The notes below the pieces were generated by a model. That model worked only from the letters and a program-made list of their open reading frames with translations, searched no databases and was not told where the DNA came from. The translations under genes were made by a program, and so were the position numbers. Source: CANHBY01 sp031374415 (GTDB taxonomy: Bacteria; Pseudomonadota; Gammaproteobacteria; Burkholderiales; Burkholderiaceae_C). From it: a DNA stretch of 24,334 nucleotides. Positions 13,990 through 22,136 of this stretch are shown here, in pieces; position 1 is the stretch's first letter, and each line of letters begins with the position of its first letter. The DNA lies in contig JANMGB010000139.1 in assembly GCA_031374415.1 (NCBI GenBank), positions 1-24,334 of the forward strand. The letters run 5' to 3'.

Positions 13990-14337
13990 ATGGCAACAAT
14001 CACCCCAACGTCGATGCAAGGCAGCGGCTCGCGGGCAGTCACCGAAACGACAATGACGGCTTCGGACACGTTCACCTATGTGCCCAATACCGGGCAGATT
14101 CTGATCATCCGGAACACCAGCGGCGGATCGATCACCCCCAACATCGACGGCGCGGATGGGGCGGCAACTCCCTATCCGGGTGTGCCCAGCGTGGTGATCA
14201 ACTCCGGTTTCTTCTCATCGTCACAGGCCGCAGGCGTGACCCGCGTGATCATGCTGGACAGCATTTTCGCCTACCTGCAGGGCGTCATCAACGTGACGGG
14301 ATGCTCGGGCGCAACCGCAATCCTTCTGAACAACTGA
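13990..14337 (+). CDS. Structural protein, first of two tandem paralogs
   Basis: This 115-residue protein starts at ATG 13990 with AAAGGA at 13977-13982 (7-nt spacer). It shares the framework of the next gene product over its full length: an MATI.PTS start, VTETTMTASDTFTYVPNTGQ, ILIIRNTSGGSITPNI, PGVPSVVINSGFFSSSQAAG, and LDSIFAYLQGVINVTG. It is beta-rich with no Cys cluster or membrane segment. It lies between the tail terminator and the tail tube gene. I do not recognise a named family; a minor tail, tube-decorating or virion-surface role fits. A strong ribosome binding site implies high expression. Its translation-initiation region is nearly identical to that of the tail tube gene. Confidence 0.68.
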   Translation: MATITPTSMQGSGSRAVTETTMTASDTFTYVPNTGQILIIRNTSGGSITPNIDGADGAATPYPGVPSVVINSGFFSSSQAAGVTRVIMLDSIFAYLQGVINVTGCSGATAILLNN

Positions 14338-14346
14338 GGCGCAAAA

Positions 14347-14697
14347 ATGGCAACTATCGCACCAACTTCTATCGCGCCCGGCTTTCCTCGGGTGGTGACT
14401 GAAACCACAATGACGGCATCTGATACCCTGACCTATTTGCCCAAGACCGGGCAAATCCTGATCCTGAGAAATGCCACGGCAGGCGCTCTGACCGTCACAC
14501 TGACCGGATCAGCCAGCGTTTCAGCATCGTTCCCCGGCGTACCTTTCGTCAACACATCCGGCGGCTTCTCCACCGGATCGATTGCGGCTGGCACAGTGCG
14601 AGCAATCCCCCTCGATACGATTGGGGAGTACCTGCAGGGCACCGTTACGCTGACCGGCGGGCTGAACATGGTCGCCAGCCTCTTGAACCCCCTGTGA
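14347..14697 (+). CDS. Structural protein, second of two tandem paralogs
   Basis: This 116-residue protein starts at ATG 14347, 9 nt after the preceding stop. It corresponds to its neighbour position by position, with roughly half of the residues identical by eye: MATIAPTSIAPGF, VTETTMTASDTLTYLPKTGQ, ILILRNATAGALTVTLTGSA, FPGVPFVNTSGGFSTGSIAA, LDTIGEYLQGTVTLTGGLNM. The ribosome binding site is weaker (GAGGCGC upstream), so it may be made in lower amounts or by re-initiation. The pair probably arose by tandem duplication. The two products may form a mixed oligomer or have taken different positions on the particle; this is inference. Confidence 0.68.
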   Translation: MATIAPTSIAPGFPRVVTETTMTASDTLTYLPKTGQILILRNATAGALTVTLTGSASVSASFPGVPFVNTSGGFSTGSIAAGTVRAIPLDTIGEYLQGTVTLTGGLNMVASLLNPL

Positions 14698-14704
14698 GGA
14701 TGAC

Positions 14705-15136
14705 ATGGCAAAAATAACAAACCCCGGTCGCCGCCCGCTCACCTTGGCCACCAAGCATGTCGTCCCTCGCATGGGCGAACTGATCACCACCAACGAGGTG
14801 ATCCAAGGCGCCGACAACTGGCCGACCCTGAAGGCCATGCTTGATCTGGGCGAGATCGGCATTGAACTGGATTCCGCGCCGGAAGTCGTGTCGCCGGTCT
14901 ATGCCACCGATCCGGTTGCGATTGTGCCCGAAGTTCTGGGCAGGACGCCGGTCTATCCGACCGATCCTGTGCCGCCCGAACCTGCGCCCGTGGCCGAAAC
15001 CCCGGTCTATGCCACGGACCCCTTGCCGCCCCCGGCGCCTGTTGTGCCGGAAGCCGCGCCCGTTGAACCCACTGAGGCTGTTGCAGCCCCGGTTGAACTG
15101 CCCGCCGACGCCATCCCGGCCAAGGTCAAGAAGTAA
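14705..15136 (+). CDS. Pro-rich repeat protein upstream of the tail tube gene
   Basis: This 143-residue protein starts at ATG 14705 (GAGGATGAC upstream). Residues 1-60 form a small domain (MAKITNPGRRPLTLATKHVV, MGELITTNEVIQGADNWPTL). Residues 63-116 hold three exact 18-residue repeats with the core PVY.TDP followed by Pro/Ala/Val/Glu-rich spacers. The tail is Pro/Ala/Val/Glu-rich with a basic end (PAKVKK). It has no Cys and no membrane helix. The extended, Pro-rich part would be a flexible stalk or linker. I do not recognise a family; the position suggests a minor tail component or assembly partner. Confidence 0.65.
   Translation: MAKITNPGRRPLTLATKHVVPRMGELITTNEVIQGADNWPTLKAMLDLGEIGIELDSAPEVVSPVYATDPVAIVPEVLGRTPVYPTDPVPPEPAPVAETPVYATDPLPPPAPVVPEAAPVEPTEAVAAPVELPADAIPAKVKK
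14891..15052 (+). repeat. Three 54-bp repeats encoding an 18-residue PVYxTDP unit
   Basis: Units start SPVYATDPV, TPVYPTDPV and TPVYATDPL, each exactly 18 residues long (54 nt). The core PVY.TDP is constant; the remaining residues drift within a Pro/Val/Ala/Glu composition. Confidence 0.8.
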
Positions 15137-15167
15137 CCCCAACCCCACACTCTGAAAGGACGCCGAA

Positions 15168-15605
15168 ATGGCAACCATTACTTACATCGGGGCGGCTGTC
15201 GCGGTCGTCGTCGGCACCCCCGCTACCTTCGATTCCGCAGGCTTTGCCGCAGTTGGCACGTACATCGTGGCCGGTGAAATCGTCCAGTGGGGCGGCACCG
15301 GCGACGTGTCCGAAGATGCCACCATCACCACGCTGGCAGGCCGCACGGTCCACGCCAACGGTGCCAAGGACGGCGGCGCGATTGACTTCACCCTGCGGTA
15401 CGAAGTGGCCGACGCCGGTCAGGTCATCATGCGCGCCCAGAACAACGGCAACAACGATGTCTGCGTGAAGATCACCGACCCGGACGGCAAGGTCGAATAC
15501 TCGGTCGGACGCATCGCCAACCTGCGCCAGATGGCGCGCACCGCGGGCACCATCAAGGGCATGGAAGGCCAGTTCCGCGTCAACTCGGCTGTCGTGACCG
15601 TCTAA
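15168..15605 (+). CDS. Major tail tube protein
   Basis: This protein forms the stacked rings of the tail tube. The 145-residue product has the alternating beta pattern of small siphovirus tube proteins: TITTLAGRTVHANGAKDGGA, AIDFTLRYEVADAGQVIMRA, a central DVCVKITDPDGKVEYSVGRI, and a final two strands (GTIKGMEGQFRVNSAVVTV). The DAGQ turn after a D.T..Y strand is characteristic. ATG 15168 has AAAGGA at 15155-15160 (7-nt spacer). The gene immediately precedes the frameshifted tail chaperone and tape measure, as in lambda and relatives. A very strong hairpin follows the stop, consistent with separate control of a high-copy protein. Confidence 0.8.
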   Translation: MATITYIGAAVAVVVGTPATFDSAGFAAVGTYIVAGEIVQWGGTGDVSEDATITTLAGRTVHANGAKDGGAIDFTLRYEVADAGQVIMRAQNNGNNDVCVKITDPDGKVEYSVGRIANLRQMARTAGTIKGMEGQFRVNSAVVTV

Positions 15606-15648
15606 CCCCCTGCGGCGGCTTTCCGTCCCCTCGTTGGGCCGCAACAGA

Positions 15649-15681
15649 CCGCGCCGGTGGCATGGTTCACCACCGGCGCGG
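15649..15681 (+). terminator. Strong 12-bp GC hairpin after the tail tube gene
   Basis: CCGCGCCGGTGG (15649-15660) and CCACCGGCGCGG (15670-15681) form a perfect 12-bp stem with a 9-nt loop. A second inverted repeat, TGCGGC (15611-15616) with GCCGCA (15638-15643), lies just upstream. No T-run follows, so an attenuator, mRNA-stabiliser or processing signal is more likely than a full terminator. It separates the high-copy tube gene from the low-copy chaperone gene. Confidence 0.6.
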
Positions 15682-15723
15682 ACCTGAACCCCGAACCAGA
15701 ACCCACACATCAGGACCAACCTC

Positions 15724-16131
15724 ATGGATTTCTCTACACTGGACACCAAGAAAGCCGCCGAAAAGGGCGCGTTTCTGCACCTGAAACACCCGGCCTTGAA
15801 AACCCCTCTCTGGGACGGCGAAGGCAAAGGCCGCATCGCGGTCGGCGTCACCCTGCGCGGCATGGAAAGCAAGACCGTGCAGGACCGGCTGAAGCGCCTC
15901 CAAAAGGACCGCATGGCCGATGGCAAGACCGCAGACCCCGATGACGGGCTGGATTTTGTCGTGTCGCTTGTAATCGGCTTCACCGGCTGCGACCGCGAAG
16001 GCACCCCCCTGGACGCCAAGAACGAAGATGATGTGCGCTGGTTCTTCGGCCTCTCGGACGGGCTGGTTGAGCAGGTCATCGAGTTCGCCCGGGAGCGGGC
16101 CAATTTTTTCAAGCCCGCCGCGACCGCCTGA
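15724..16131 (+). CDS. Tail assembly chaperone, short form (G-like)
   Basis: This 135-residue cytoplasmic assembly factor coats the tape measure protein during tail formation and is not in the virion. The helical sequence (KHPALKTPLWDGEGKGRIAV, VQDRLKRLQKDRMA, GLDFVVSLVIGFTGCD, DVRWFFGLSDGLVEQVIEFA) and its place between tail tube and tape measure genes fit a lambda gpG-type chaperone. Near its end, T TTT TTC (16104-16110) is in the correct register for a -1 shift into an open extension. ATG 15724 has AGGA several nt upstream. Confidence 0.8.
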   Translation: MDFSTLDTKKAAEKGAFLHLKHPALKTPLWDGEGKGRIAVGVTLRGMESKTVQDRLKRLQKDRMADGKTADPDDGLDFVVSLVIGFTGCDREGTPLDAKNEDDVRWFFGLSDGLVEQVIEFARERANFFKPAATA

Positions 16132-16475
16132 TCCTCGCGGCGCGGCAGTGGGGCTTCCTGCACTCCACCCCCAAGACATGGCCCACGACCCGGCTTGAAC
16201 ACTATCGCAAGTACAAGCCGAAGATTTGCCCGGTGCCTCTGGTGGCGGGCGAATACATGCTGGACGCGCTGTTCCGCGCCGGGCCCCTCGGTCAACCCAC
16301 AATGAACGGGCGCGCGGCGCTGAGCTGGTCGGAGATCGTCCCATTCGCCACCGGGACACACCGGATCAGCGAACCGCACGAGATCGAAGACCTGTTCGAC
16401 ATGTCGCGCGCCTATCTCGACGGACTCACCCAAGGTGAGGACCCGCTCGGGCAACCCCCTTATGAGAAGCCCTGA
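15724..16475 (+). CDS. Tail assembly chaperone, -1 frameshift fusion (GT-like)
   Basis: A -1 slip at 16104-16110 would join residues 1-129 to 121 residues read from 16110 to 16475, about 250 in all. The extension starts QARRDRLILAARQWGFLHST and contains YRKYKPKICPVPL, LDALFRAGPLGQPTMNGRAA, LSWSEIVPFATG and EIEDLFDMSRAYLDGLTQGE. This is the conserved pattern of T-domain chaperones. The extension has no sensible independent start near its 5' end, and without it 347 nt would be non-coding. In lambda the GT fusion links the tape measure to the tube protein. The stop is three nt before the tape measure start. Confidence 0.85.
16104..16142 (+). promoter_or_regulatory. Programmed -1 frameshift signal of the tail chaperone
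   Basis: TTTTTTC (16104-16110) is read in frame 0 as T TTT TTC. A 7-bp stem, CGCCGCG (16116-16122) with CGCGGCG (16136-16142), begins 5 nt downstream and closes a 13-nt loop that contains the frame-0 stop codon. This is the textbook layout for -1 frameshifting. Confidence 0.85.
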
Positions 16476-16478
16476 CCA

Positions 16479-19400
16479 ATGGCAGAAATCGCAACCCTCG
16501 TTCTTGGCGCTGATGCGGCGGGCCTGCTGAAAGGCGAGGCCGCGCTCAATTCCATCGTCAAGACGGCGGAAAAGACTGAGGCGCGGGTTGCGGGCGCGAT
16601 GGACGGCATTGCCGATGCCATCACTGGCACGGGCACGGCTGCGACAACATCGGCCAAGGTCATCAGCACGGCGGACACCAGCAAGGCGCGCTCTGCCGAT
16701 CTGGCGGCGCAGGCGATCCGGGCGGCGACGGCGACTGAGACGCTGGCCCGGACTGCGGCTGCCACGGCTGCCACATCCTCGGCCACGCAGGTCGTCAATG
16801 CGGTGACGGCGGTGGGCAAGCAATCCGGATTCGCAGCAGGCGGCGGCGTTCGCATGCTGGGCCAGCAGCTTTCGCAGGTGGCGCAACAAGGGGCGGTGAC
16901 GGGCAACTATCTGGGCGCGCTGGCCGTCCAGTTGCCGGATATGGCGCTGGGGTTTGGCTCGGTGGCGGTTGCCGCGTCCATCGTGGCGACGGTGGCCATG
17001 CCGTTGCTCATCGGGGCGTTTGGCAATGGCAAGACGGCGGCTGAAAAGGCGATGGAGGCGACGGAGGCCTATGCGGCATCGTTCGACCTCATCAAGACCG
17101 GGTTGGCAGACGCGGCGGCGCTGGAGGGCGAATACACCGCTGCACTGATTTCAGGCAGCGCACAGCGTGTGCAAGCCATTCAGCGCGAGGCGGACGTTCG
17201 GATCAAGCTGCTGGAACTGGACCTGTTTGACCAGAACGCAGCTAAGGTCAAAGTCGCACAGGAAATGGTGGCAGCCCATGAGGCACTGGCATCGGCCAGA
17301 ACTGTAAAGGCCGCAGCGGAGTTGGAACTGACCAACGCTATGGCTTTCAAAGATGCCACGGTGACGCAGGGCGTTGCGAAACAGGCCCTTGAAGAAGCAA
17401 CCGCCGAACTTGAAGAACAGCAGCGCCTGTATGACCGCCACTCCTTGGCATTCCAGCTTATCCAAGCCCAGATCGACGCGAACAACGGCAAGCTGACCCT
17501 GACTGTGGAAATGCTTGCGCGCATCGCGGCTGGCCTGCCACCAATCACCGGCGGGCTGAACAATGCCACGGGCGCTGCTGCCGGGTTCACCTCGGAACTG
17601 TCGCGGGCGATGGGCTATGTCGCGGGCATCCGCGCGGGCATCGACGGCATGTCGTTCACCAACATTGGGCTGGCGGCAGAGAATGCGGCTCTGATGGCCG
17701 GGGAGACTCAGGCGGCTGCATCTGCGGCGGGCGCACTGGCGCAAGAGGCGGCACGGCTGGCCCCGGCGCTGAATGGGGCCAGTGAGCGTGAGGCCAAGCT
17801 TGCGAGTGAAACGCTGGCAGCAAAGAAGGCCGCGCTTGACCAGAATGTTGCCCTGACTGAACAGCGGGCGGCACTCTTGGCAGCGGCCAATGCAGCAGAT
17901 GCTGGTGGCGCGGCAACCGTGGCCACAATGGACGCTGCAGCCGACGCACTCGCAGAAGCAGACGCCGCTGCCAAAGCCTATGCCGACGCACTCAACGCCC
18001 CGGTCATCGGGGCAATCGACGGCGTGTCCAACGCATGGGGCGATTTCGTGTCAGGTGGCCTGCGCGATTTCAAAGGCTTCACGCAAGGCATTCTCGGCTC
18101 ATTCCAGGGCATGCTGGCCGACATGGTTGCCATGTCGCTGCGCAACAAGATCATGATCAGCCTGGGCATGGGCACACCGGCAATGACCGGGGTTGCAGCT
18201 GGCGCAGCCGGGGCGGCGGGCACCGCGGCTGGCAGTGGCATGCTTGGCTCATCGTTCGGCGCCCTTGGTGGCCTGACTGGCATCGGCGCTGGACCTGCTG
18301 CAGGGGCCGCGTCTGGCCTCATGGCGGCCCTGCCAGCCATCGGGGCTGTGGCGGCTGGCATTGCCCTGCTGGGTGCCATGTTCAAGCGCACGGAGACGGC
18401 GTCCAGCTTCTCGGGTGTCTATACCGGTGGCCAGTTTGATGGCGGCACATCCAGCACGTCGCGCAACCTGTTTGGCTCCAAGACCAGCAACACCGCAATC
18501 AGCGCCACAGGTCAGGCCAACATCGAGGCCACGCTCGGCGATATGCGCGCCAACGTTCTGGACATGGCCGGGTCGCTCGGCATCGGGGCTGATGCCTTGG
18601 AAGGCTTCACCGCGTCCATCAAGTTCAGCACCTTTGGCCTTTCATCCAGCGAAGTAGCTGCCAAGTTGCAGGCCAGCCTCGGGACCGTTGGCAGCAACAT
18701 GGCCGCAATGGCCTTGGGTGCTACCACCTATGCCAAGGCGGGCGAAACCCAACTGGACGCCCTGACCCGGCTTTCGCAGGCGATGCCACAGGTCAACAGC
18801 GTTCTCGCGATGCTGGGCGATGAGGTCTATTCGGTCGGGCTGACAGGCGCGGACGCAGCGTCAAAGCTGGCCGACGCATTCGGCGGGCTGGAGGCTATGG
18901 CCACGGCGTCCAAGACCTATTTTGACCTGTTCTTCTCCGATGCCGAAAAGCTGGCAGCCAATACCCAAGCCGTGCAGACCGAGTTCGCGCGCCTTGGTGT
19001 GGCCATGCCGCAGACACGGGCAGCCTACCGGGCGCTGGTAGCCGCGCAGGACATGTCGACCGACGCGGGCCGGGCGCTCTACGCCTCACTGGTCAGCATG
19101 GCCGGGGCAATGGATCAGGTGTTGCCGGTTGCCGCTGCATTGACCGACGCCATCGCGCGGCTGGTCACCAGCGCAGGCGGGCAGCTTGACGCGATGATCA
19201 GCGGCACGGAAGCGGCGCCGAATGCGGCAGAGCAAGCCGCCTCGCAGTGGTATGACGCCGCCAAGGGCCTGCGTGACTTCATTGCCGATCTGCGCGGGGC
19301 CAGCAGCGATCTGTCATCTGCGCAGACGACGCGGGCCTATAACGAAGCGCGGTTCCAGATGCTCTTGGCGCAGGCTATGGCGGGCAGCCAGTCGGCCTAC

Positions 19401-22136
19401 AAGGACCTGACCGGCGCGGCCAGTGCGTTGTTGGATAGCACCAACAGCACGGCCAGAACATCGGTCGAGGCAGCGTTGCAGCAGGCCCGTGTCATCGCCG
19501 ATCTGGACAAGGCCGCAAACGTGGCCGACATTTCCGGCGGCAAGAATGACGTGGTTGCAGGCCTTCTGCGCCAACAGCGGGCAATCCTGACCGAGGTGAA
19601 GGATTACCTTGCCGCCGGTGGGGTTCTGGACCCGGCCAACATCGACGCGCTGAACGGCCAGCTTGGCGCGCTGCAAGGTGCCATCGCGGATGCGCAATCC
19701 ATCGACTATGCGCAGGTTGTGGCAAGCCTTGACGTGACGGCCACATTGATCAGCAAGGTGGACGATCCGGCACTGAAAGCCCTGCTGGAGAACGCCAGCC
19801 ATGAGATTGAGGGCAAGGTTGCATTCACGGCAGATACCGCAGGCCTGACCCCGGCGCAGCGGTTCTTGGCTCTGCATGCGGCAACGTCGACCATCCGCAC
19901 GGTCAACCTTTTGGCAGACACCACCGGCATCAGCGCCACGGACGCGGCACTGGCCTTGGCCACCAATTCGACGGCCCTGACAGCGATCACGGCAACTCTC
20001 ACCAGCACCATGTCCGATCAGGACAAGATGCTGGCACTGGTCACCAGCGACAACATCACCCGCACGGTCAACATGGCCTTGGGCACGGTGGATACGGACG
20101 CGAGCAAGCTGGCATTGCTCGTAGCCAGCGACATCATCCGCAACGTCTCGGCCACCATCGCGGCGGCGGACATGGACAGCACGGCAACCCGGCTGGCTCT
20201 GATTGCTTCGTCTGACGTGACCCGTACAGTGATCACCTCGATGGGTACGACTGATCTGGACGCCAAGAACCTCGCATTGGCGACTTCATCCGACATCACG
20301 AGAATAATTACAACGAGCTTGGGTAATTACCCTGACGACCCATCGGTCCTTCTCGGGTTGGCGACGGCCTCAGTCTTGGCCCGTGCAGTCACGGCGCAAC
20401 TGACCACCCCGGCCAGCGATGCTGCCGTATTGGTTGCGCTACAGGAAACCAACCTGCTGACCACAACCGTTATGGCCGAACTTGACCGGCCCGGCAGCGA
20501 TGCGGACGCACTCACGCTGGCCTTGGGTATCGGTTCGACCATCGAGCAGCACATCAAGGCCATGAAAGCGGCGGGCCTCGACCAAGAGGCCTGGGACTTG
20601 GGCATGGCCGTCGATAGCCTCCTGATCCGTAAAATCAGGGGCATCTGGGGCGGTGGCAGCGTTCAAGCGGCGCTTGATCTGGCAGCGGCAGAAGATAGCC
20701 GCCTTGGTCGCCGGGTGTTCGCGGCATGGGGCGTGGGCAGCATCGAGGAGGCCTTGGAACTCGCCCAACAGAGCGATACCAAACTCGCCCGACGGGTGCG
20801 GGCCGAGTGGGGCACGAACCACATGACCGCCGCTCTGGCGCTGGCACGGCAGGATGACAGCCAGCTTGCACGGCAAGTGGTCGCAGAGTGGGGCCTGTCC
20901 AGCATTGACGCCGCTCTGGAATTCGCGCGCAAGAACGACAGCCCGCTGGCGCGGCAGGTTTTGGCAAAGTGGAGCGGGACAGGAGTAAAGGCTGCCTTCC
21001 AATTCGCCAACAAGGACAACAGCGAACTCATACGCGCCATTACGGCCGATTGGTCGCTGGGTGTGGACGGCGAGGCGCGAGACTTCGCCCTGCTGGGTGG
21101 CAGCCTGTTGGAGCGCACAGTCAGTGCATTGACTGGCACCCTTGACCCGAACATGCTGGCACTGGCCTTGGCGACCAGTAGCCCGTTGACCCGCGACATC
21201 ACGGGCAGTGTCGACCTGACCGGCCTGACCGACAACCAACTCGCCTTCCTCAACGCACTGACCGGATCGACCGGCGGCATGATCACCCTTGGCGGCTCGT
21301 TCCTGTGGGACCCGTCGACCGGCTTCCAGACATGGCTGGAATCGACCACACAGGGCAACATCGCGGACCCGCTGAATGCGCTGGTGGCGCCGATGGCATT
21401 GCTGCGGGCGGAACTGACTACACTCACCGCAGAGATTCGGGTGCAGAACGCGGCAGAGGCGGCAGCACGGGCGGCGGCGGAGGCGGCGGCTGCAAAGGCC
21501 AAGGCGCTGCAAGATGCACAGGCGGCGGGTGCAACCCTCTTGGCTGCAAGGACCGCTGCTGGCGTGACTGCAAGTGCAGCCGTGAACGCTGTCAACGAAT
21601 TCAGCCAAGGTGACGGCTATTTGTCACGAGCCGACAGAACTCGCGCAACAATCTCACTGAATGCCAGTGGAACCGTGAACTGGAACGAGGCGAGCGGTGT
21701 CATAGGTAGCGACGCTCAAATCGCCGAGTTCTTTGGTGCTGGTGGTTTGCGCGATCAGGTCAGGGCGGCATCCTTGGCCCAGATCGCTGCAGAGCGGGCT
21801 CTGCAGGACGCCCGCCAACAGGTGATCGACCTTGGCGGGGTGCCCACCTTTGCCCGTGGCGGCATGCACTCTGGGGGATTGCGCATCGTGGGCGAGCGTG
21901 GGCCGGAACTGGAAGCGACCGGGGCCGCGCGCATCTACAACGCCCGCGACACGGCGCGGATGATGGGCGGCTCGGACAATGCCGAACTGATCCGCGAGAT
22001 CCGCGAACTGCGGGCCGAGGTCAAGAAGCTGAAAGATCAAGACCATGAGTTCTCGTCCAAGGATGCTGTTCTGCAGCGGCGCATGGCGAAGTTGATGGAG
22101 GCTTGGGACGCTGATGGATTGCTCACGAGGACATAA
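16479..22136 (+). CDS. Tape measure protein (tail length determinant)
   Basis: At 1885 residues this is the longest gene of the window, and its length would set tail length. At the usual 0.15 nm per residue it predicts a tail of roughly 280 nm. The N-terminus (MAEIATLVLGADAAGLLKGE) and Ala-rich helices are typical. Residues about 152-182 form a hydrophobic segment (LGFGSVAVAASIVATVAMPL). Residues about 565-640 are a second Gly/Ala-rich hydrophobic stretch, both likely involved in DNA entry through the membrane. Residues 1111-1596 hold eighteen repeats averaging 27 residues. The C-terminus has RGGMHSGGLRIVGERGPELE, a pattern common at the end of tape measures, and a coiled coil (IREIRELRAEVKKLKDQD). 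ATG 16479 follows the chaperone stop; the stop overlaps the next start (TAATG). Confidence 0.95.
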   Translation: MAEIATLVLGADAAGLLKGEAALNSIVKTAEKTEARVAGAMDGIADAITGTGTAATTSAKVISTADTSKARSADLAAQAIRAATATETLARTAAATAATSSATQVVNAVTAVGKQSGFAAGGGVRMLGQQLSQVAQQGAVTGNYLGALAVQLPDMALGFGSVAVAASIVATVAMPLLIGAFGNGKTAAEKAMEATEAYAASFDLIKTGLADAAALEGEYTAALISGSAQRVQAIQREADVRIKLLELDLFDQNAAKVKVAQEMVAAHEALASARTVKAAAELELTNAMAFKDATVTQGVAKQALEEATAELEEQQRLYDRHSLAFQLIQAQIDANNGKLTLTVEMLARIAAGLPPITGGLNNATGAAAGFTSELSRAMGYVAGIRAGIDGMSFTNIGLAAENAALMAGETQAAASAAGALAQEAARLAPALNGASEREAKLASETLAAKKAALDQNVALTEQRAALLAAANAADAGGAATVATMDAAADALAEADAAAKAYADALNAPVIGAIDGVSNAWGDFVSGGLRDFKGFTQGILGSFQGMLADMVAMSLRNKIMISLGMGTPAMTGVAAGAAGAAGTAAGSGMLGSSFGALGGLTGIGAGPAAGAASGLMAALPAIGAVAAGIALLGAMFKRTETASSFSGVYTGGQFDGGTSSTSRNLFGSKTSNTAISATGQANIEATLGDMRANVLDMAGSLGIGADALEGFTASIKFSTFGLSSSEVAAKLQASLGTVGSNMAAMALGATTYAKAGETQLDALTRLSQAMPQVNSVLAMLGDEVYSVGLTGADAASKLADAFGGLEAMATASKTYFDLFFSDAEKLAANTQAVQTEFARLGVAMPQTRAAYRALVAAQDMSTDAGRALYASLVSMAGAMDQVLPVAAALTDAIARLVTSAGGQLDAMISGTEAAPNAAEQAASQWYDAAKGLRDFIADLRGASSDLSSAQTTRAYNEARFQMLLAQAMAGSQSAYKDLTGAASALLDSTNSTARTSVEAALQQARVIADLDKAANVADISGGKNDVVAGLLRQQRAILTEVKDYLAAGGVLDPANIDALNGQLGALQGAIADAQSIDYAQVVASLDVTATLISKVDDPALKALLENASHEIEGKVAFTADTAGLTPAQRFLALHAATSTIRTVNLLADTTGISATDAALALATNSTALTAITATLTSTMSDQDKMLALVTSDNITRTVNMALGTVDTDASKLALLVASDIIRNVSATIAAADMDSTATRLALIASSDVTRTVITSMGTTDLDAKNLALATSSDITRIITTSLGNYPDDPSVLLGLATASVLARAVTAQLTTPASDAAVLVALQETNLLTTTVMAELDRPGSDADALTLALGIGSTIEQHIKAMKAAGLDQEAWDLGMAVDSLLIRKIRGIWGGGSVQAALDLAAAEDSRLGRRVFAAWGVGSIEEALELAQQSDTKLARRVRAEWGTNHMTAALALARQDDSQLARQVVAEWGLSSIDAALEFARKNDSPLARQVLAKWSGTGVKAAFQFANKDNSELIRAITADWSLGVDGEARDFALLGGSLLERTVSALTGTLDPNMLALALATSSPLTRDITGSVDLTGLTDNQLAFLNALTGSTGGMITLGGSFLWDPSTGFQTWLESTTQGNIADPLNALVAPMALLRAELTTLTAEIRVQNAAEAAARAAAEAAAAKAKALQDAQAAGATLLAARTAAGVTASAAVNAVNEFSQGDGYLSRADRTRATISLNASGTVNWNEASGVIGSDAQIAEFFGAGGLRDQVRAASLAQIAAERALQDARQQVIDLGGVPTFARGGMHSGGLRIVGERGPELEATGAARIYNARDTARMMGGSDNAELIREIRELRAEVKKLKDQDHEFSSKDAVLQRRMAKLMEAWDADGLLTRT
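19809..21266 (+). repeat. Tape measure repeat array: 18 units averaging 27 residues
   Basis: The region of 1458 nt splits into 18 units of 26-29 residues with a consensus start xRxV/I and a later ALxLA..S/D..L. The first ten units are Thr-rich (TRTV...LALATSSDI). From about unit 11 each has a Trp-Gly (WG.GS..AAL.LA..D..LARRV.AE). The Trp codons begin at 20646, 20727, 20808, 20889, 20970 and 21051, exactly 81 nt apart. Confidence 0.88.

Noticed and set aside
13974..14402. 142-codon + strand frame overlapping the first tandem paralog
   Set aside because: Its composition is Arg/His-rich and it runs out of frame with two clearly paralogous genes.
16233..16475. Independent gene starting at ATG 16233
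   Set aside because: It is in frame with, and wholly within, the chaperone frameshift extension, whose conserved part begins about 120 nt earlier.
15126..16889. 587-codon open frame on the minus strand
   Set aside because: It lies opposite the tail tube, chaperone and tape measure genes. It is a GC-rich shadow with Arg/Gly/His-biased composition, and no domain is recognised.
20439..21608. 389-codon minus-strand open frame (and 20663-21595)
   Set aside because: This is a mirror of the regular tape measure repeats. Its own periodicity is inherited from the + strand and it shows no protein-family features.
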